The position numbers and the translations under genes were made by a program. DNA of 26,168 nt. Source: a virus. The notes below the pieces were generated by a model. The model worked only from the letters and a program-made list of their open reading frames with translations. It was not told the origin of the DNA and did no database searches. Shown here piece by piece: positions 12,030 to 19,100 of this stretch. How positions within the stretch are numbered: the stretch's first letter is position 1; each line of letters begins with the position of its first letter. Location of the stretch: positions 1-26,168 of IMG/VR virus record IMGVR_UViG_3300026257_000495. One strand, 5' to 3'.

Positions 12030-13052
12030 TTAACCTGTAAATGTATCAAGTGAAGTATCCGTTCCTGCATCTATATCTAACGAAGGTGTATATGATGTAG
12101 ATCTAAATGTTATCTTAACATCAAATTCCTTAACTGCTCCTGAAGTCTGTCCCGTAACAACTAAAGTTGTTTTTGCTGGACTTGAATTAGAAGTAAGTCG
12201 TTTTGGATATAAAGCAATTCTTCCACTTTGTGTTGGTGCAAATTGTGCATTTGCATGTGCAAAAGTTCCGTTAGACACCACACAGTCTGATATAGTCTGT
12301 GAAAGGTGTTGAACTGAATGTACAAATGGATACCATAAACCAGTAGTACCATTATTAGGTACTGGAATGTTTAGATACTGACTTTCAGATGAAGTATTAG
12401 CATTAGGTGCACCTTTTCCTTTACCTTTACCAAATGCTCCTGGTCCCTGAGCTCCAAGTATTTCTTGTATCTGTTGGCTAGCTACCTGTGCTGGATCCAC
12501 CCAAAGTGGTGCCAATACTACTTGAGTTGTATCTAATAATGTTAAGGTAAATCTTTCTCCTGCATATCCATTAGAATAAATAGAGTCTGGTCCTCCACTA
12601 TAATCAACTGTAAGTTCATGATTATCTACATGACCTACACCAAATTGAACAGGTACACCAAGAAAAGTATTAGTGTTTCCAACCTGAACTCTTGTTCCAC
12701 CAGCTCCAGCTTCATCTAATGCATACCACTTTAGACTTTTTAATTGTCTAACAGAATCTTGTAATTCTATTAGTTTAGCCATTGCCTGAACTCCGTCTGA
12801 CCTCGATACGAGTTTATATTTCATAATCTCTGAAGGATCGTTGAAGGGTTCAAGGGTTGGTAAGTTATCAATTACTGCACCATAGAAATCCGTTCCTTTT
12901 GTATGAGTTGTGTCCCACAATCCATAGTCAATTTCGTCATCCCCAAGTGCAAATTTAGCAACATTAAAATCTCCACCAGTTGACAAAATCTCTCGACCTT
13001 TCTTTGTCAAAATAGCGTCTAATGTTCGGCTTGAATTATTTAAATATCCCAT
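12030..13052 (-). CDS. KKG/DDEIDY-family structural protein, longest paralogue (340 aa)
   Basis: First and longest of the four paralogues. The N-domain reads GYLNNSSRTLDAILTKKGRE, FNVAKFALGDDEIDYGLWDT, FYGAVIDNLPTLEP and EIMKYKLVS. A middle region (about 110-230) is unique and holds a Gly/Lys stretch GAFGKGKGKGAP near residue 210. The C-terminal part (about 280-325) is the shared beta module: SGRIALYPKRLTS, then TTLVVTGQTSGAVKEFDVKI. AGGAG lies 8 nt before the ATG. The gene follows the longest gap in the window (108 bp), so it may head a transcript. Probably a virion structural protein. The conserved N-domain resembles unnamed proteins of marine T4-like phages as I recall them; no function has been read from it. 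Confidence 0.72.
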   Translation of the reverse strand: MGYLNNSSRTLDAILTKKGREILSTGGDFNVAKFALGDDEIDYGLWDTTHTKGTDFYGAVIDNLPTLEPFNDPSEIMKYKLVSRSDGVQAMAKLIELQDSVRQLKSLKWYALDEAGAGGTRVQVGNTNTFLGVPVQFGVGHVDNHELTVDYSGGPDSIYSNGYAGERFTLTLLDTTQVVLAPLWVDPAQVASQQIQEILGAQGPGAFGKGKGKGAPNANTSSESQYLNIPVPNNGTTGLWYPFVHSVQHLSQTISDCVVSNGTFAHANAQFAPTQSGRIALYPKRLTSNSSPAKTTLVVTGQTSGAVKEFDVKITFRSTSYTPSLDIDAGTDTSLDTFTG

Positions 13053-13160
13053 TGTTTTTTCTCCTATATACTGCGGATTCTATATAATTTATAAGATTCG
13101 ACATAATAAAACTTGTTATTCTTCACTTATAAATATAATCCTTTTCAATTTTTGTCTGTT
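13053..13160. other. longest intergenic gap (108 bp)
   Basis: Very AT-rich, with no ORF, no tRNA-like fold and no clear hairpin plus T-run terminator. It holds one TATAAATATAA motif at 13128-13138 (plus-strand sense) and the ribosome site of the downstream gene. It is the most likely transcript boundary between the baseplate genes and the structural paralogues. Confidence 0.5.
13128..13138 (+). promoter_or_regulatory. TATAAATATAA motif in the 108-bp gap
   Basis: Best full-length copy of the recurrent motif; 11 of 11 bases agree with the copy at 5571-5581. It is 75-85 bp from the downstream gene start and is oriented opposite to transcription of the genes. Confidence 0.38.
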
Positions 13161-16100
13161 TTAAACAACATCTAACTTAGTAGATGGTGAATCTGTAGTT
13201 ACTAATTTTGTCGGTGATGTAATAGTAATATCAACTGCCGGTGTTTCATCTTGGTATCTATTGCCCCTATCACTTACAGTTGTATTTCCATCTTGAACAC
13301 ACCCAATATAAAATAATCTATTAGTTCCAAGTCCGTGTTCCCACTTATTATCAAAATCAGATAATACGAAACTTGATGAATAATATAGACCTAAAGATGC
13401 ACTCAATGAAGATGAAAAGTGATATTCAACTTCTTTATTAAGTTCTGATATAACACCGTTTTCATATCGTGGCATTATCACTTCTTCTCTAATAGATTTT
13501 TGAGCACCTTGTTGTATGGTTGAATTATAAAAAGTATTTCCATACCACCCACTCGTATCTCTATCACCTATACCATATAATGCTGGTCTTTCTAAAATAT
13601 GTTTAATTACAAATGAACCCGTTCCATTGGCATTGGCGGCCAAAGTATCACTTGGTGCATTCCACGAACTAAAATCTGCAGACATTGATATAATAGAACC
13701 AGACATTTGAGTTCTATTATTTAACATAAATGGATTTCTAATATTAAGATTAGTTCCTAAATCTTCATATATTGCAGAGGCCGATAAGAATGAACCACTT
13801 TCTTTTGTATAATAATTTGGTCTAAACGGATCTGAATATCTAATAAGACTTTCTAAGTTCTGAAATTCTGCTGAAGCTGAAATAAGTGAACCACTTTCAT
13901 TAGTATAAAAATTAGGTACATATGGTCGTCCATAAGTTATACGAGAATCTAATGGAATATATTCTGCTGATGCAGAATAAAATGAACCAGTTTCTTGTGT
14001 ATAATAATTAATTTTAAATGGATTACTATAATTGATTGAAGAATCCAATGGTATATACTCAGATGATGCTGAAATAAATGAACCAGTTTCTTGTGTATGA
14101 TAATTAATTCTAAACGGATGACTGTAATTTATACTTGACTCATAAGTTGGATATTGTGCACTTTCACTAATATATTGAGTAGCAATTATCTTACTATGTA
14201 AATCTTGTCTAATAAAAGTTGGTTCTTTTCCAATAATAATTTTATCTCTTTCAAGAATTGTAGGCTCTACAAGAATACCAACTGTAGCATTTGCCCGTGC
14301 TGGAATTAAACTTCTAACTTGTTCATATAATGAACTATCATAATATTTTAATAATCTTAAATAATCCCAAAAATTATTTGGACCTGAATATTTCTTCCAA
14401 TATAGATTTCTTGCTTCTACTAATCCACTATATTGTTCTTTATATTGGTCTCGTGGATCACCAATGTATTGGTCAAAGTCAAGATTGGGCATCGATAGAA
14501 TAATATCCTCATCTATAGCCTTTGATGGTGAAAAGAATATACCGAGCTTATTACTATCTATTGGTGCGGTATCATAGGCTGGTATTGTAATACTTTTACC
14601 AAAATCTAATATCGGATTTTGTCTTAATTCTGGATCTATTAAACTATCTGCTTCAATTCTTATTTTATTTGATGACATTCTACTTGGACCCAAGTTTGGA
14701 ACTTTCATCTTTGTTTCATCTACCACCCGTGAAAAGTGTGTAGGTGAATCTGTACCAGATGCTAACCCACTTGTATATCCAGATGGAATCGCTGATGAAG
14801 TAAATGATTGGTCTGCACTTACATCTCTAAACCAATTATTCGCACCCACACTTAAATCTTTATCATCATCAAACGAATATCGAGTAATTAAATCTAAATA
14901 TGAAGCAGATGGTGAATTACCATCAAATGCTATTGGGGCTGCTACATGATTGTCAAATGATGCGGTATTTAGTGGTTGTGTCCAGTTTCTATATTCCATC
15001 ATAGAACCACTAAATGATTCTCCAAAATAGGTACTTTGAGGACCACCAATAGTAACAGTTTTATCACTACCAGAATAAGCTAAATTATATGATTGTGATG
15101 TTGCTCCTAATGCCCCACTTACCGCTAAAGTGTTTGAAGATTCATATATAAGTTTACTTCTACCAGCATCATATTTTTTAACATGCAAATTATATGCCAT
15201 ATTTTGACTGGTACTATCCGTTACCAAGGTATGTCCTGATGCAGATGTCCTTGTCAACATTACAGACCAAAACTCTCCATCATAAACTGGTAATTCAGAA
15301 GAAGTTACTTCATTATATCCCTTACTACCACTCAACATAAACGAAACATATCCGTAATTATCAACTGAACTATTGTCTTTTAGTCTAATTCCCCAATCAT
15401 CACCTCGTCTTACTAATACTTGATTTGAACCACTTGCTGCTCTAAATCTAAACTCTACTGTATCTGGTACTCTACTTGTTGCACTACTTCCAGATAAATG
15501 TGTTTTCCAAGTATTATTCTGAACATATGTATTATTTGATGCCCCGTAAAAATTTAATGCTTTAGTAAATTTTCTCGTTAAAAAAGTATCAAGTGGAACT
15601 CCAGGTAAAGCTGGTCCTCCATATTCCATAACTCGTAATATACTTGATGGAATACCATAACAACTTATCAATCCTTTAATTGCCCGTGTAGTTCCTTTTG
15701 TTTTTAAGAAATAAGGCATATTATTTATAACACGACTCCATATTTCTCTTGATATATCCCTATCTGGAGTTATTGAATGTTGCCAAGGTGTTTCAGAACC
15801 ACTCTGTTCCATTCCATAGATATACCTTTTTAGAGATACCAAATCTTTACCATCGTGGACTTCCCACCCAAGTGATTGTGCAATTGGTTTCAATAAATCC
15901 TTGGCAATTCCATCAGTTAATTTATCTCTCTTATCATGAATATCAGTTAATGCCTTAATGTATATCCAAATACCATCAAAATAATGACCAATCATATCTA
16001 TAAAATTAAGAAATACTGCGTTTTGGTCATCATCTTGTACAAAAACTGGAAGATGACTTCGTACTCTATTTTTATTTTCCCTATCATATGCAGATGCTGA

Positions 16101-19100
16101 TGTTATTTGATTATCAAACCAAGTTGTTGCAACTGATTGAGTAGTTCTATAATTTAAATAAGGACTTATATATGTTCCTGCCCCTTCTCGTTTTGGCCAA
16201 GAATTATCATAAGATATTCCAATAGATTCACTTAAATATGATGAACTTTCATAAAACATATATTTTTCAAACTTATCAAACGAATTAATCGTATCTCGGC
16301 GTTTTTGTTCCCAAGACTGCACTTGTGTTAATGAACCACTTACTGGAGTAAATGCTGGATTATATCCACTTGATCCAGATACATTTAAATATGAACCTTT
16401 GTTTGGATCTGCCACTACCGATAAATATCCAGCGGATGAGCTTCCTGCACCTGCAAGAGAAGCACTTCTATCTGTATATTGTTCTATTAATTCTAATTTA
16501 TATTTAAAGTTTCTTATTCGTTTTTCTACTGAACCGAAATGTACAAAGTTAGAAAATTGAGAATGATCTACATTAATGTCTGCACTCAAACTTCCACTTA
16601 GTATCTCATTTTCTACACCCTCTTTCAAAGCAACATCAGTTGATACTAACTCATCATAAGTCTTAAACTCTGTTTTTCCCTCTCCAATGGTTGTTTTTGT
16701 TCCAGTAAATGAAGGTGTCCTCAACACCGTATCACTAACCCATTCTTCTACAAATGGATATAAAGTAAGAACCTCTTCTAACGGGGGAGCCATCTCTCTA
16801 ACGATAGTAATAAAATCTTTTTCTTGTACTGCATCAGGTAATGGCTCATATAATTTATAAACTACTGAATATGGATAATCAGTATAAGATTCTCTATCTA
16901 TCTTAAAATTAGTTATCAAACTAAACTCATTGGGACCATATTTAAGTAACTTACTATAAGGTTCACTTCTATCCTTTGGATATTGAATAAACCACCTATC
17001 CAATGGTAACATAGATCCATCTGGATTTTTTTCAAAATCATGACCTGCATCTTCACCCAATGACCTAAAACCTTCTGAAAGTATAATTGTATTATTTTCT
17101 ATTCCATGTATCTCTCCGCGTAACGAACCATATACTGGGGTACTTGTAGCAAGTGATGAAGTGTAATCAACATAAAAATTATCAAAAGTACTCCAAGACC
17201 TTAAATTTAATTCATTATTATCCTTATATAGATTGGTGGTTACAAAATTATCATATGTATCAGTCAAAGTTAATTTATTCTTTTCATCTACACTCTGAAT
17301 ATAACCAACAAAATCAGAAAATATTGGAGTAGTTGAATTAGTTATAATATCTGAAGTTCTACTAATTTGTAATCCCTCTACCCATAATATACCTTCAGGT
17401 CCATATTGACCATATACATAGAGAATTGAATCTCCCTCTAAATCAATAGTATTTTCATCAACTGTTATATCAAAACTAACATCTTCCCATTCACCTTCTT
17501 GACTAACGGGTTTATATCTAAACCATTGTTTATCCGTCAATTCTAACCAATCATCTGTTTGTGCGGGATGATTTATTCCTATGTCATCTCCGAAACCCAT
17601 CTGACCACCATCAAGACTTCTATGTAATAATCCAACTGCCGCACCTTTTCCAATGGTATCTGACTTTTGTCTCCAAGAGATAGTAAGTTGATCTCCTACT
17701 TGAATACCTCTATCTTCGAGTGTATGTGGTAACTTTTGGTAAAGCCACATTGGTCTATGTACCAATGATATTTCCTCATCGTCTGAGAGTCCAGTACCAT
17801 ATAAACCTGTATATGTTAAGTCATTTGATGAAATAAATTTAGAGTTTTGATCAATGAACTTCATACAAGCATCACCATCTCGACCATCTCCATCAACCCA
17901 TTTAGCATGATGTCCTATCCAACCACTATGATAAAACCTATCTGTATTATCGGTTAAATCCCAATTATAAAACCCATTATTCCAATTTGTTGGCCAGATT
18001 GCATCAGTTCTCAATTTTGGATCAGGATAATGCCATATATAATTTTCAATTCCATCTATCGCAGACCATATAAAACTCTTCTCAACTGAATCATCTGCAT
18101 CCCATAACCACTCGGATTTTTTTAAGTCTGGAAGTACATTGTCAGCATCAGTAGGTTTACCATTATTTTTAAGTGCACCACCACCATCAATTTTCCAAGT
18201 TCCTGGTAAATTAACAACCTTTGTTTCTCCCGTAACTGGATCTGGATAATAATCCTCGTATGGATCTCCTGTTTTATATTCCCCACCTTTATATTCTATT
18301 TTTGATACAAATCCAAACGATTCTCCAGTTGAATTTTTGACATTAACTCTTAATTTATCTGATGGTTCAAAGTTTGGAACTGTATATATATGTGTTACTT
18401 CTTCTGGTTGGTCTGAATTAACAAAGGATATTTTTATATCTTCCACCCAAACTATACCTTCAGGACCGTAATTACCATATACTCTAAGTTGAGTACCAAT
18501 ATTACGATCAGCATCATAATAAGCAGGATGATACATTTTTGTTAAATCCCATGCCTCTGGTACTACAGCAGTGAACTCTGCCTTTGTCCATACACCCTCT
18601 TTATCTATTGGTATGAACTCTGGACCAAAATTACTACCAGGGCCCCAATTATGTGTCGTATTGCGGAGACCATTCTCACCATACGAATACCAACTACCTT
18701 CAGGAGATGGTAAATCTTTTCTCCAACCAGACAACATAACTCTTGCACCTTTTCCTGGAGTATCTGTTTTTTGCCACCAAGAAACTTTAAGTATATCACC
18801 TGGCTGTATTCCTTGAGTTGCCAATGTAACTGGCAAATATTGTTCAACAATCATTGCTCTGTGTTCTAATGTTTGCCAACTATCACCACTAAGGCCAGGA
18901 TTATTTCGTGCTGAATAAACACGAGATGTATCAGTAAGTTGATTTCCATTTTCATCAAACCCAACACCAGTATATCCTGTATGATTTGGATTTTGAAATT
19001 GAGAGTTTTGGTCAATAAACTTTATAGTATTTCCACCACTTCGACCTTCACCTCTCGTCCATTTTGCGTGATATCCAGCCCACCTGGTCTTATAAAATAC

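Noticed and set aside
13053-13160. Search for a tRNA or small RNA in the longest gap
   Set aside because: No cloverleaf, no GC-rich stem and no T-arm consensus is visible.
13659-14138. Regular 96-bp repeats as a possible CRISPR-like array
   Set aside because: The period is an open reading frame repeat of 32 codons with no repeat/spacer alternation.
15722-15729. TATAAATA on the coding strand (also about 11982, 20351 and 22033) as late promoters
   Set aside because: These copies lie inside coding sequence, some in the conserved GF/YINN codons, and are expected by chance at this AT content.
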